Source: Stutzerimonas stutzeri (lineage in GTDB: Bacteria > Pseudomonadota > Gammaproteobacteria > Pseudomonadales > Pseudomonadaceae). Taken from it: a DNA stretch of 64,000 nt. The position numbers and the translations under genes were made by a program. Below the pieces are notes generated by a model, which did not search any database, was not told the origin of the DNA, and was given only the letters and a program-made list of their open reading frames with translations. Numbering within the stretch: the stretch's first letter is position 1; the number at the start of each line of letters is the position of its first letter. Shown one piece after another: positions 1-7,712 of the stretch. The stretch lies in assembly GCF_024448955.1 (NCBI RefSeq), contig NZ_JAMOIH010000004.1, positions 1 to 64,000 on the forward strand, read 5' to 3'.

Positions 1-219
1 TGAACGACGAATAACGCCATACGGCGTTGCGGGACTTGGCAAGGGAGCAACCATTACCTGCGTCCCGCGCCTTGCCTGGCGACATTTGGCGCAGCAACGC
101 GGCTCGCAACGAAACGTCAACAGCCCCTTACGTTCTGCCTGTATCACTGACATCCCGTCTGCAGCGTTACAACCGAAACAAGAAACTTGTGGCGCTATGG
201 CACGATAACGAGAATTTCC

Positions 220-639
220 ATGTCCCCTAATGTTCTGAATATCGCCACAGCCTGCCTGTTCAACGAAGCCGGTCACATATTGGTCGTACGCAAGCGCGGT
301 ACACGCCTATTCATGTTGCCGGGCGGCAAGATCGAGGCGGAAGAAACACCGTTGCAAGCGTTGCGGCGCGAGCTGCATGAGGAGCTGGGTTTACGGATCG
401 AGGAATCGCAACTGCAGGCGCTTGGGCATTTCCAGTCACGCGCAGCCAACGAGCCAGATCACTGGGTTGAAGCAGACGTTTTCGTAGGCCGTGTTGAAGG
501 CGAGGTACAGGTACAGGCAGAAATCGAAGCGCTGGACTGGCTGGTACCTCGTACGCAGCAGCAGGAACATCTCGCCCCGCTGTTGCGCGAACAGGTACTT
601 CCCGCTCTGCTCCAGCGGCTAGCAGCGGAAGAAAGTTGA
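220..639 (+). CDS. NUDIX hydrolase (MutT-like)
   Basis: The protein has 139 residues and one NUDIX domain. The Nudix box is complete: GGKIEAEE, then REL and EELGL in the G-x5-E-x7-REU-x-EE-x-GU arrangement, at about residues 36-59. Such enzymes hydrolyse nucleoside diphosphates linked to another group; the substrate cannot be read from sequence. I chose the ATG at 220, which gives the usual beta-strand start of the fold. A TTG in frame at 187 would add 11 residues and has no better ribosome site. The gene stands alone, convergent with a small minus-strand gene. Confidence 0.88.
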   Translation: MSPNVLNIATACLFNEAGHILVVRKRGTRLFMLPGGKIEAEETPLQALRRELHEELGLRIEESQLQALGHFQSRAANEPDHWVEADVFVGRVEGEVQVQAEIEALDWLVPRTQQQEHLAPLLREQVLPALLQRLAAEES

Positions 640-667
640 CACACCATCATCTGGTGCTGGCGCTAGG

Positions 668-814
668 CTATGGAGAGATGGGATCACTTGCCGGAAAGGT
701 TTCTTCTAGCGCCTCGTCCAGCTTATCTTCATCGGCCTCGTCTGGACGGCGTTTGATCTGGTCTTCTTGATCTGATGCCGGCTGGGCAGGTTGATTCGAG
801 TCTTTGCCGTTCAT
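668..814 (-). CDS. Small acidic protein of 48 residues, FPASDP type
   Basis: An ATG at 814 is preceded by a strong ribosome site (AGAGGAG, 5-6 bases upstream) and opens a 48-codon frame ending in TAG at 668. The product is very polar: an N-terminal half rich in Asn, Gln and Asp, then KRRPDEADEDKLDEALEETF and the tail PASDPISP. Small bacterial proteins ending in an EETFPASDP-like motif recur widely as uncharacterised proteins (from memory). It has no signal peptide or membrane segment. The perfect Shine-Dalgarno site and the conserved-looking tail argue that it is real. Function is unknown. It lies just beyond the end of the rsmZ transcript and is read in the same direction. Confidence 0.72.
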   Translation of the reverse strand: MNGKDSNQPAQPASDQEDQIKRRPDEADEDKLDEALEETFPASDPISP

Positions 815-898
815 GGTGAGCTCCTCTGAGTTTGAATCAGAACGTTAGGCCACCCAGCAAAGCAGTCGTTCGGCGGGATCGAATACCTATTCGCAGAC

Positions 899-1035
899 AA
901 AAAAAGGGGCGGGGTTTAATCCCCGCCCGCCTCCTTCCCTGTTTCCTTTATTTCCTGCTCGTCATCCTGACGCACCGCATCCAGCGGTTAATCCTGACCA
1001 ACATCCTTGCTGGCCTGCGCTTGTCCTTAAGCACG
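899..1035 (-). ncRNA. rsmZ: RsmZ-type small RNA (RsmA/CsrA-sequestering)
   Basis: The minus strand carries about ten GGA motifs in roughly 137 nt, several displayed in hairpin loops: GCTT-AAGGAC-AAGC, CCAGC-AAGGAT-GTTGG, ACCGC-TGGAT-GCGGT and CGTC-AGGAT-GACG. It ends in a strong intrinsic terminator, an 8-bp GGGCGGGG/CCCCGCCC stem (907-928) followed by seven U (899-905). This is the design of RsmZ/RsmX/RsmY RNAs, which titrate the translational repressor RsmA. The position downstream of rpoS is the known place of rsmZ in pseudomonads. A promoter with -35 TTGTAG (1064-1069), 16-bp spacer and -10 TAATAT (1042-1047) places the start near 1035. The exact 5' end is inferred. Confidence 0.9.
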
Positions 1036-1205
1036 GGTGCGATATTAAGGTTTTTGACGACAACTACAACTCTCAAAAATTCGTAATGGCTTTTGGATAA
1101 GGATGTGAGATTTTATTTTTATCCTTATTGATCAATCAGTTAATAAATAAAATTTTGGAAAGGGAGCATAGCCAGCAACGCTATTCACTCTTTTCTTACA
1201 CGCTG

Positions 1206-1223
1206 CGTAAGCAAATGCTTACA
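1206..1223 (-). promoter_or_regulatory. GacA upstream activating sequence for rsmZ
   Basis: On the minus strand the site reads TGTAAGCATTTGCTTACG. It matches the consensus TGTAAG-N6-CTTACA at 11 of 12 defined positions. It lies about 170 bp upstream of the inferred rsmZ start, the spacing reported for rsmZ promoters in fluorescent pseudomonads. It should place rsmZ under the GacS/GacA two-component system. Confidence 0.88.
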
Positions 1224-1299
1224 TGGCAAACAGCTTTCGAGGAAATACGACGAAACCAGGACTAACCCTATGGTTAGACCTGAGCTCACTTAGAAAAAT

Positions 1300-1339
1300 A
1301 TAAGCGTGGGAACGCCCCTTACGTTGCCGGTAAGGGGCG
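1300..1339 (-). terminator. Probable rpoS terminator
   Basis: A perfect 10-bp stem, CGCCCCTTAC (1313-1322) and GTAAGGGGCG (1330-1339), with a 7-nt loop, lies immediately after the rpoS stop codon. On the minus strand it is followed by TTCCC and only later by a T-rich stretch, so termination may be partial. Confidence 0.65.
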
Positions 1340-1345
1340 CCGTCC

Positions 1346-2344
1346 TTAGTGGAACAGGGATTCGCTCGACAGACCGTTACGCTCGAAGATCTCGCGTAAC
1401 CGCTTAAGCGCTTCGACCTGAATCTGCCGTACCCGCTCACGAGTCAGCCCGATTTCCTGGCCGACCTCTTCCAGCGTGCAGCTTTCATGGCCGCGCAAAC
1501 CGAAGCGCCGGATGACCACCTCGCGCTGCTTCTCGGTCAGGTCGGACAGCCATTGGTCGATGCTTTCCGACAGATCGTCGTCAAGCAGCAGATCGCAGGG
1601 ATCGCTGGGCCGGTCATCGGTCAGGGTATCGAGCAATGTTTTGTCGGTGTCCGGCCCGAGAGACACGTCCACGGAGGTCACGCGCTCATTCAGCCCCAGC
1701 ATCCGCTTGACCTCCGCGACCGGCTTCTCGAGCAGGTTGGCGATTTCCTCCGGGCTGGGTTCGTGGTCAAGCTTCTGGGTCAGCTCGCGCGCGGCACGCA
1801 AGTAAACGTTCAGCTCCTTGACCACGTGAATCGGCAAGCGAATGGTGCGGGTCTGGTTCATGATCGCCCGCTCGATGGTCTGCCGAATCCACCAGGTGGC
1901 ATAGGTAGAAAAGCGGAAGCCACGCTCGGGATCGAACTTCTCGACAGCCCGTATCAGCCCCAGGTTGCCCTCTTCGACCAGGTCCAGCAAAGACAGCCCA
2001 CGGTTGACGTAGCGCCGGGCGATTTTCACCACCAGTCGCAGATTGCTTTCGATCATGCGCTTGCGCCCTGCCGGATCACCCTTCTGAGCCAGACGTGCGA
2101 AATGCACCTCTTGCTCGGGAGTCAGCAGGGGAGAAAATCCGATTTCGTTGAGATACAGCTGAGTGGCGTCGAGCGCACGGGTGTAGTCGATGAACTTGTG
2201 TTGCTTGAGGGTCGCGGTCTTGGATCGGGTGCCCGTTGAACCGGCGCGGGAGATATCGCTGACTGGATCGGCGTCCGCGGACGGTTCCATGAGTAGAACG
2301 GCATCGTCTACGTCAAACTCCGGCACTTCTTTTTTGAGAGCCAT
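1346..2344 (-). CDS. rpoS: RNA polymerase sigma factor RpoS (sigma-38)
   Basis: RpoS directs stationary-phase and general stress transcription. The product has 332 residues, normal for Pseudomonas. Region 1.2 begins near [17 protein letters not shown], region 2 includes the -10 recognition helix with YATWWIRQ, and region 4 ends in a helix-turn-helix ([19 protein letters not shown]). I chose the ATG at 2344 ([14 protein letters not shown]), which matches family N-termini; the longer frame adds 16 atypical residues. nlpD lies just upstream, and rpoS promoters commonly lie inside nlpD. Through RsmZ/RsmA its neighbour may also influence stationary-phase control. Confidence 0.98.
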   Translation of the reverse strand: MALKKEVPEFDVDDAVLLMEPSADADPVSDISRAGSTGTRSKTATLKQHKFIDYTRALDATQLYLNEIGFSPLLTPEQEVHFARLAQKGDPAGRKRMIESNLRLVVKIARRYVNRGLSLLDLVEEGNLGLIRAVEKFDPERGFRFSTYATWWIRQTIERAIMNQTRTIRLPIHVVKELNVYLRAARELTQKLDHEPSPEEIANLLEKPVAEVKRMLGLNERVTSVDVSLGPDTDKTLLDTLTDDRPSDPCDLLLDDDLSESIDQWLSDLTEKQREVVIRRFGLRGHESCTLEEVGQEIGLTRERVRQIQVEALKRLREIFERNGLSSESLFH

Positions 2345-2442
2345 TATTGTTTTCCTGTTCTGAGTTCGACAACAGGCTCGGGCGGCACGCACTCCCTGGT
2401 AACGCTCAAGCCCCTCCTAGTACCGGAACAGGTAGTAGCAAA

Positions 2443-3288
2443 TCAGCGCTTTGGCAGGTATTGCAGAGGATCCACAGGTTTGCCTTGACGGCGAATCTCA
2501 AAATGCAGCTTCACCCGGTCGGTTCCAGTCGATCCCATCTCGGCAATGGTCTGCCCAGCTTTGACTTGTTGACCCTCCTGAACCAGCAGCCTGCGGTTGT
2601 GGCCGTAGGCACTTACATAGGTATCGCTGTGCTTGATGATCACAAGTTCGCCGTAACCCCGTAAACCACTGCCGGCGTACACAACAGCCCCATCAGAAGC
2701 AGCTAAAACAGGCTGTCCTAATTCCCCGGCGATATCAATGCCTTTATTCAAACTGCCGTTTGAGGAAAAACGACCGATTACAGCGCCGTTCGTAGGCCAG
2801 GCCCAACCGCTTGCAGAGCGCGCCACAGACTTGACTGGCGTAGTCGCAGCGGGAGGCTTGGCCGCCGGTACGCTGGGCCTCGTCAGCGGTGGCGGAATGG
2901 GCACGGGCGTAGTCACCACGGATGGCGATGTGCTGGCTGGCGGTGTGGGCGCAGGAGTCGGACGAGCGGCTACTGCCCGGGATTGAGTATGCCGAGTGAA
3001 GCGAATCGCCTGTCCCGGATGGATGACGTGCGGCGGGGGAATATTGTTGACTTGAGCCAGCTCCCGCCAATCCCAACCGAAGCGAAAGGCAATCGACCAA
3101 AGGGAGTCACCCCGTTGGACAATATAGTGGCCGCTGGTAACACGGTCGCGGCTGTTGCGATCGACGACATGTACGCCTCCGGACGGAGGACTGGCGCAGC
3201 CAGCAAGTAACGCACCCGCGAGCAGCGCGACAAGCGCACAACGTAAAGGCGGAATGCTCATCCACCGCATGCTAGCTGTGGCCTTCAC
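2443..3288 (-). CDS. nlpD: Lipoprotein NlpD, LysM and degenerate LytM (M23) domains
   Basis: This outer-membrane lipoprotein activates amidases that split septal peptidoglycan. It has a signal peptide with lipobox LAGC, a LysM domain (YIVQRGDSLWSIAFRFGW) and a C-terminal LytM domain. The first metal-binding His is replaced (NKGIDIAG instead of HKGIDIA) and the HxH motif is reduced to KLHFEI, so it should be an activator, not an enzyme. The start is a GTG at 3288 with AAGGAG six bases before it. The middle is a Pro/Thr/Ala-rich linker. The product has 281 residues. Confidence 0.93.
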   Translation of the reverse strand: MKATASMRWMSIPPLRCALVALLAGALLAGCASPPSGGVHVVDRNSRDRVTSGHYIVQRGDSLWSIAFRFGWDWRELAQVNNIPPPHVIHPGQAIRFTRHTQSRAVAARPTPAPTPPASTSPSVVTTPVPIPPPLTRPSVPAAKPPAATTPVKSVARSASGWAWPTNGAVIGRFSSNGSLNKGIDIAGELGQPVLAASDGAVVYAGSGLRGYGELVIIKHSDTYVSAYGHNRRLLVQEGQQVKAGQTIAEMGSTGTDRVKLHFEIRRQGKPVDPLQYLPKR

Positions 3289-3317
3289 GACGCGCTCCTT
3301 TTGATCGACAAGGCCGT

Positions 3318-4253
3318 TCAGACCGTTTGCACCGATGGCTGGCGCCGCCCGGCGAACCATTCGAGACCAAGGACGAGAACGATACCAACTACTGCCAGTG
3401 CTATCGCCAGCGCGAGTTGCGGGTCCTGTCCAGTCAGCTCGGCATAGGCGCCAGGCAGCAGGTTCTGCTCCAGCATCGGGATACGCTCGCCATGGGAGTC
3501 AATGCGCCAGGTCAGCGTCTCCTTCCATGGCCAAACCTTGTTCAGCGAACCCAGCATCAGGCCCGTAAGGAAGGTCAGCGTGAGGTCGCGCCAACGGTCG
3601 AGCATCCAGCTCAGCACACGGGCGAAACTGAGAATGCCCACCAGACAACCTGCCGCAAAAATCGCCATGACGGCTAGATCTAGATCCTTCACCGCGCTGA
3701 GTACGACCGGATACAGTCCCAGCAGCACAAGAATGAAGCTACCGGAGATGCCCGGCAGGATCATCGCGCAGATTGCAATGGCACCTGCGAAAAACAAACT
3801 CAAACTACTGCTGCTCCACTGCATCGGAGCGGCCACAGTTATTACGTAGGCGAAGACGACACCAAGGATCAGACCGACGATGCGTGACAGATCCCAGCGC
3901 TGAATCTCTTTGCCGACAAGATGCACCGAAACCAGTATCAGACCGAAGAAGAACGACCATACCGGGATTGGGTGTGCTTCCAATAGATAGGTGATCAGCT
4001 TCGCGAGGCTGAACACGCTGGTAAGAATTCCGCCGAATAGAACCAGAAGGAAATTCGCATTTGCCGTCGCCCATGCTTCCCGAATGCGGCCACGAAACAA
4101 TAGCATCGCAGCGCCGGGTATAGCGCCGATCGACCGCAGCAATTCGTCATAGATGCCGGTAATAAAAGCGATGGTACCGCCAGAGACTCCCGGCACCACA
4201 TCCGCCGCGCCCATCGCGATGCCCTTGGCGTACAACAACAACGTGTTTTTCAT
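3318..4253 (-). CDS. DUF368 membrane protein, PopT-type polyprenyl-phosphate transporter
   Basis: The product has 311 residues with about eight to nine hydrophobic segments. Two related Gly-rich motifs, PGVSGGTIAFITGIYDELL near the N-terminus and PGISGSFILVLLGLY in the middle, are the DUF368 signature. DUF368 proteins (PopT) were shown in other bacteria to return undecaprenyl phosphate across the inner membrane; the same role here is inferred from family membership. The ATG at 4253 has GGAAGG upstream. It lies between nlpD and pcm, tightly spaced in the same direction, so it is probably cotranscribed. Confidence 0.87.
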   Translation of the reverse strand: MKNTLLLYAKGIAMGAADVVPGVSGGTIAFITGIYDELLRSIGAIPGAAMLLFRGRIREAWATANANFLLVLFGGILTSVFSLAKLITYLLEAHPIPVWSFFFGLILVSVHLVGKEIQRWDLSRIVGLILGVVFAYVITVAAPMQWSSSSLSLFFAGAIAICAMILPGISGSFILVLLGLYPVVLSAVKDLDLAVMAIFAAGCLVGILSFARVLSWMLDRWRDLTLTFLTGLMLGSLNKVWPWKETLTWRIDSHGERIPMLEQNLLPGAYAELTGQDPQLALAIALAVVGIVLVLGLEWFAGRRQPSVQTV

Positions 4254-4270
4254 GCTTCCTTCCGCTGAGA

Positions 4271-4951
4271 TCAAACTACAGGTCCATTGAGCAGCGGCAC
4301 GAAGCGTACGGTATCCAGCAGATGGCGGGAAAAACCGTCTTCCTCTCGAATGATCAGCATCAGTTGCTGGACTTCGCCCACCCCGACCGGAATCACCAGC
4401 CGCCCGCCGGGAGCCAGTTGATCGAGCAAGGCTTGTGGCACGTCGGCTGCCGCCGCGGTAACGATGATGCCGTTATAAGGTGCCAATGCAGGCCAACCTT
4501 CCCAACCATCACCCCAGCGAAAGACCACATTACGCAATTTGAGTTCGACCAGACGCTCTTTTGCACGATCCTGCAGCGCCTGGATGCGCTCGACCGAGAA
4601 CACCCGTTCGACCAGTTGTGCCAGCACAGCGGTCTGATAACCGGAGCCGGTACCGATTTCCAAGACCTTATCCAGCGGGCCGTCCGCAAGCAGCAGCTCA
4701 CTCATGCGCGCGACCATGAACGGCTGCGAGATGGTCTGGTTGTGACCGATTGGCAGCGCGGTGTCTTCGTAAGCGCGATGCGACAGCGCCTCGTCGACGA
4801 ACAGATGACGCGGCGTGCGTCGAATGACCTCAAGCACGCGAGGATCGGACAGGCCCTCCTCATACAACCGCTGAATCAGGCGATCGCGGGTGCGCTGCGA
4901 AGTCATGCCGGTGCCGTGGCGCAGCAGATCATCTTGTCCACGGTGATTCAC
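4271..4951 (-). CDS. pcm: Protein-L-isoaspartate O-methyltransferase
   Basis: Pcm uses S-adenosylmethionine to methylate isoaspartyl residues and start repair of damaged proteins. The SAM motif [15 protein letters not shown] and the upstream [11 protein letters not shown] are plain. Start choice: a GTG at 4951 overlaps the surE stop (GTGA) and has GGAGGA six bases upstream, giving 226 residues. The ATG at 4906 ([10 protein letters not shown]) gives the 211 residues common in Pseudomonas but lacks a clear ribosome site. I give the longer form. Confidence 0.95.
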   Translation of the reverse strand: MNHRGQDDLLRHGTGMTSQRTRDRLIQRLYEEGLSDPRVLEVIRRTPRHLFVDEALSHRAYEDTALPIGHNQTISQPFMVARMSELLLADGPLDKVLEIGTGSGYQTAVLAQLVERVFSVERIQALQDRAKERLVELKLRNVVFRWGDGWEGWPALAPYNGIIVTAAAADVPQALLDQLAPGGRLVIPVGVGEVQQLMLIIREEDGFSRHLLDTVRFVPLLNGPVV

Positions 4952-5697
4952 AGTACGTCCTCCAGCCAGTTATCGAGCCCCTTGAACGCTTCATGGAACG
5001 TCCGATCGAGCTGCAAAGGAGTAATCGACACGTAGCCCTGCATCACTGCATGAAAATCGGTCCCTGGCCCACCATCTTCGACGTCACCGGCAACCGAGAT
5101 CCAGTAGCCGTCCTTGCCCCGCGGGTTGGCCTGCTTAACCGGCGGTTTGGCCCGGCTACGGTGACCAAGGCGGGTCAACTGGATGCCGCGGATATGATCC
5201 AGCGGCAGGTTGGGCACGTTGATGCTGAGCACAGTACGTGGCGGCAGGTCGAGCTGATCGTGTTTCTCGACCAGCTTGCGAGCGATGTAGGCAGCCGTAG
5301 GCAGATTGTCCGGAGCGCGCGAGATCAGCGAAAACGCAAATGCCGGTTTGCCAGTGAAGCGGCCTTCGATTGCTGCAGCGACGGTGCCTGAGTACAGGAC
5401 GTCGTCCCCCAGATTGGCGCCCAGATTAATACCGGAAACCACCATGTCGGGTGCTTCGTCGAGCAGCCCGTTCATGCCCAGGTGAACGCAATCGGTAGGT
5501 GTGCCGTTCACGCCGATGAAACCGTTCGGCATGGTCGTAGGATGAAGCGGGCGATCCAGCGTCAGCGCGCTACTGGCGCCGCTCATGTCCTGGATGGGGG
5601 CGACTACGCGGCACTCGGCATAATCGGCCAGCGCGTCATAAAGCGCGGCGAGCCCGGGTGCATACACCCCGTCGTCGTTGGCGATCAGAATACGCAT
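4948..5697 (-). CDS. surE: 5'/3'-nucleotidase SurE
   Basis: SurE is a metal-dependent nucleoside monophosphatase linked to stationary-phase survival. The 249-residue product starts [10 protein letters not shown] with the metal-binding Asp pair at residues 8-9, followed by [10 protein letters not shown] and [18 protein letters not shown], which supply the Ser and Asn ligands. Its ATG overlaps the truD stop as TGATG. The surE-pcm pair is conserved and both act in damage survival. Confidence 0.97.
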   Translation of the reverse strand: MRILIANDDGVYAPGLAALYDALADYAECRVVAPIQDMSGASSALTLDRPLHPTTMPNGFIGVNGTPTDCVHLGMNGLLDEAPDMVVSGINLGANLGDDVLYSGTVAAAIEGRFTGKPAFAFSLISRAPDNLPTAAYIARKLVEKHDQLDLPPRTVLSINVPNLPLDHIRGIQLTRLGHRSRAKPPVKQANPRGKDGYWISVAGDVEDGGPGTDFHAVMQGYVSITPLQLDRTFHEAFKGLDNWLEDVL

Positions 5698-6737
5698 CAG
5701 ATGTCCGTCTGCCCTGCCAGGCTGACCAGCTCGCGTACCACAGCTGTGGCGAAGCATCCGGTCGGCAGGACGAATTCAAGTTGCAGAATGTCAGGCTCGG
5801 GATAATGCCACGACAAGCCGCCAATGGGGAGGCGAAGAATGCGCCGTTCATGCTTCATTCCAGCTTCTGCGAGCCACTTGGCGATTGCCGGTTCTGCCCC
5901 CGCGACATTCGATTCCAGCGCAGGTACCACGCCACCTGCGGGCGACTCACCGACGCCCCACAATGGGCCGGTGGGGTGCAGATCGAGAATGGCCAGACGC
6001 GGGTCGCTGCATTCGGCCTCGCCTGCTGGGAAGAAGCTGCGGCTGTCGGTAAAGGCCAGTAGATCACCCACCTGCGCCTTATCCCAGGTCCCGCTCGCGA
6101 CACGCTCGGCCAAGACCCGATTGAACAAATAGCTGCGCCCCGCCGAGAGCAGCCGCGAGCGTAGGTTGCGCTGCACGGGAAGCTCCTGTCGCTCGGCATA
6201 TTCGCGTGCGCCATGAACGTTGCTGCCCTCGAAGCCGAAGCGTTGCAGGCCGAAATAATTGGGCACGCCGTGCGTCTTGATTCGCTCGAGGCGCGCGTCC
6301 AGTTCAGCGTGTTCGGCCTGCAGTTGGGTCAGGCGCAGGGTGAAGCCGTTTGCCGAGTGGGCGCCGCGCTGCAGTTTGCGCTGGTGACGACAGGTCTTGA
6401 GAATCTTCAGCGTTTCGTCTTCAGCTCTATCCAAAGTGGGATCGGCCTTGCCCGGCAAATGCAGACTGAACCACTGGCGGGTCAGCGCTTGGCGATCCTT
6501 CAGACCGGCGTAGCTGATACTGCGTACCGGGACTCCGGCAGCGCGGGAGATGCGGCGCGCCGCTTCCTCGGTATTGAGATTGCGTTTCTCCACCCAAAGC
6601 CAGAGGTGCTCGCCTTCGCCGGACAACGGAATGTCCAGCACTTCATCGACTTGAAAGTCCTCGGCCACGCCCTTGAGCACCGCGCTGCCGCATGGCCCGC
6701 CATGCGCCTGCGGCCCGAGCAACTGATCTTCGGTCAT
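5697..6737 (-). CDS. truD: tRNA pseudouridine(13) synthase TruD
   Basis: TruD converts U13 of tRNA-Glu to pseudouridine. The product has 346 residues. The catalytic Asp lies in [10 protein letters not shown] at about residue 80, and the NYFGLQRFG motif follows. The start ATG overlaps the ispF stop as ATGA. Confidence 0.96.
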   Translation of the reverse strand: MTEDQLLGPQAHGGPCGSAVLKGVAEDFQVDEVLDIPLSGEGEHLWLWVEKRNLNTEEAARRISRAAGVPVRSISYAGLKDRQALTRQWFSLHLPGKADPTLDRAEDETLKILKTCRHQRKLQRGAHSANGFTLRLTQLQAEHAELDARLERIKTHGVPNYFGLQRFGFEGSNVHGAREYAERQELPVQRNLRSRLLSAGRSYLFNRVLAERVASGTWDKAQVGDLLAFTDSRSFFPAGEAECSDPRLAILDLHPTGPLWGVGESPAGGVVPALESNVAGAEPAIAKWLAEAGMKHERRILRLPIGGLSWHYPEPDILQLEFVLPTGCFATAVVRELVSLAGQTDI

Positions 6738-7207
6738 GCGCGGACCAGCAGGGCGACGGCGTGCACGGCGATACCCTCTTCCCGCCCGACGAAACCCAGC
6801 TTCTCGGTAGTGGTGGCCTTGACGTTGACCTGATCCAACTCGACCTGCAGATCTTCGGCGATCAGGCCGCGCATGGCCTCGATATGTGACGCCATCTTCG
6901 GTGCCTGGGCAATGATGGTGGCATCGACATTACCGACCTTCCAGCCCTTGCTCTTCACCTGTTCCAGCACATGGCGCAGCAGCACGCGGCTGTCGGCGCC
7001 CAAGAACTGCGGGTCGGTATCCGGGAAATGCTTGCCGATATCGCCCAGCGCGGCGGCACCGAGCAGCGCGTCGCTGAGCGCATGCAGCAGCACGTCACCA
7101 TCGGAATGCGCCAGCAGACCGAACCTGTGAGGAATCCGTACTCCACCGAGGGTGATGAAGTCGCCCTCGCCGAAGCGGTGCACGTCATAGCCGTGGCCAA
7201 TACGCAT
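6734..7207 (-). CDS. ispF: 2-C-methyl-D-erythritol 2,4-cyclodiphosphate synthase IspF
   Basis: IspF forms the cyclic diphosphate in the MEP isoprenoid pathway. The 157-residue product carries the metal ligands Asp8, His10 (GYDVH) and His42 (LLHAL), and the conserved AHSDGD and TTTEKLGF motifs. It heads the minus-strand run. Its usual partner ispD is not adjacent but lies at 13781-14473, with ftsB. Confidence 0.98.
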   Translation of the reverse strand: MRIGHGYDVHRFGEGDFITLGGVRIPHRFGLLAHSDGDVLLHALSDALLGAAALGDIGKHFPDTDPQFLGADSRVLLRHVLEQVKSKGWKVGNVDATIIAQAPKMASHIEAMRGLIAEDLQVELDQVNVKATTTEKLGFVGREEGIAVHAVALLVRA

Positions 7208-7325
7208 AGTCAGAACACCCTTGAAAGATCAGCGGCGGATTCTACAGGAGACGTCATGGCTTGGCTCATCGGCTCCGGAGCCGGCATCAACGAGCGCGAT
7301 AGTCACCATCAACCGAATCGATCCC

Positions 7326-7345
7326 ATATCGTTATTCGACGATAT
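7326..7345. promoter_or_regulatory. Palindromic operator candidate for the ArsR-type regulator
   Basis: A perfect inverted repeat ATATCGT (7326-7332) and ACGATAT (7339-7345) with a 6-bp spacer lies about 40 bp before the ArsR gene, within likely promoter DNA. Size and symmetry fit an ArsR-family dimer. No binding is proven. Confidence 0.6.
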
Positions 7346-7386
7346 ATAGTTCGCCCCATCGCGATAAACCGAACCAGACGAACCCC

Positions 7387-7689
7387 ATGCCCGACGACTT
7401 CGACGACATCATCAAGGCCCTCGCCCACCCGCTACGCCGGGAAATCCTGCAGTGGCTGAAGGAGCCACAACGGTACTTTCCCGAGCAATTCCATTCGCTG
7501 GAGAACGGCGTCTGCGCCGGGCAGATCGACCAGCGGGCCGGTCTTTCTCAATCGACGGTATCGGCCCACTTGGCCACCCTGCAGCGAGCCGGGTTGATTA
7601 CCAGCCGCAAAGTCGGCCAGTGGCATTTCTTTCAACGCAATGAGCCGGTCATCCAGGGCTTTCTAGCCCGCATCGGCCAGGAACTCTGA
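7387..7689 (+). CDS. ArsR-family transcriptional regulator
   Basis: The 100-residue protein has a winged helix: KALAHPLRREILQWL, then the recognition helix LSQSTVSAHLATLQRAGLI, then the wing VGQWHFFQRNE. No Cys-rich metal site of the classic ArsR kind (CxC in helix 3) is visible, and only one Cys is present (Cys43, in NGVCAGQ). It more likely senses an organic or redox signal. It sits 23 bp before the Old Yellow Enzyme gene, same direction, and probably controls it. Confidence 0.88.
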   Translation: MPDDFDDIIKALAHPLRREILQWLKEPQRYFPEQFHSLENGVCAGQIDQRAGLSQSTVSAHLATLQRAGLITSRKVGQWHFFQRNEPVIQGFLARIGQEL

Positions 7690-7712
7690 ATCTTCTATAG
7701 GAGCAACACCCC

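Larger units (their letters stand above)
1036..1345. other. Upstream control region of rsmZ; no protein gene seen
   Basis: This stretch between rsmZ and rpoS holds the rsmZ promoter, an AT-rich tract at about 1085-1160 with the inverted pair AAGGAT/ATCCTT and a TTGATCAA palindrome, the GacA box, and the rpoS terminator. In P. aeruginosa the AT-rich DNA ahead of rsmZ is known to be bound by H-NS-like MvaT; a similar role here is inference. The reading frames crossing the region show no ribosome site or recognisable protein. Confidence 0.6.

Noticed and set aside
27-230. 67-codon open frame at the window start
   Set aside because: No ribosome site or domain; it overlaps the NUDIX start region. 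A short AACGCC/GGCGTT hairpin at 13-28 may belong to a gene outside the window.
832-1086. 84-codon open frame on the plus strand across the small RNA
   Set aside because: It runs antisense through rsmZ and its terminator; the predicted protein is low in information and has no ribosome site.
1126-1140. TTGATCAATCAG considered as an Anr/Fnr box
   Set aside because: It lacks the TTGAT-N4-ATCAA spacing; the palindrome is too compact.
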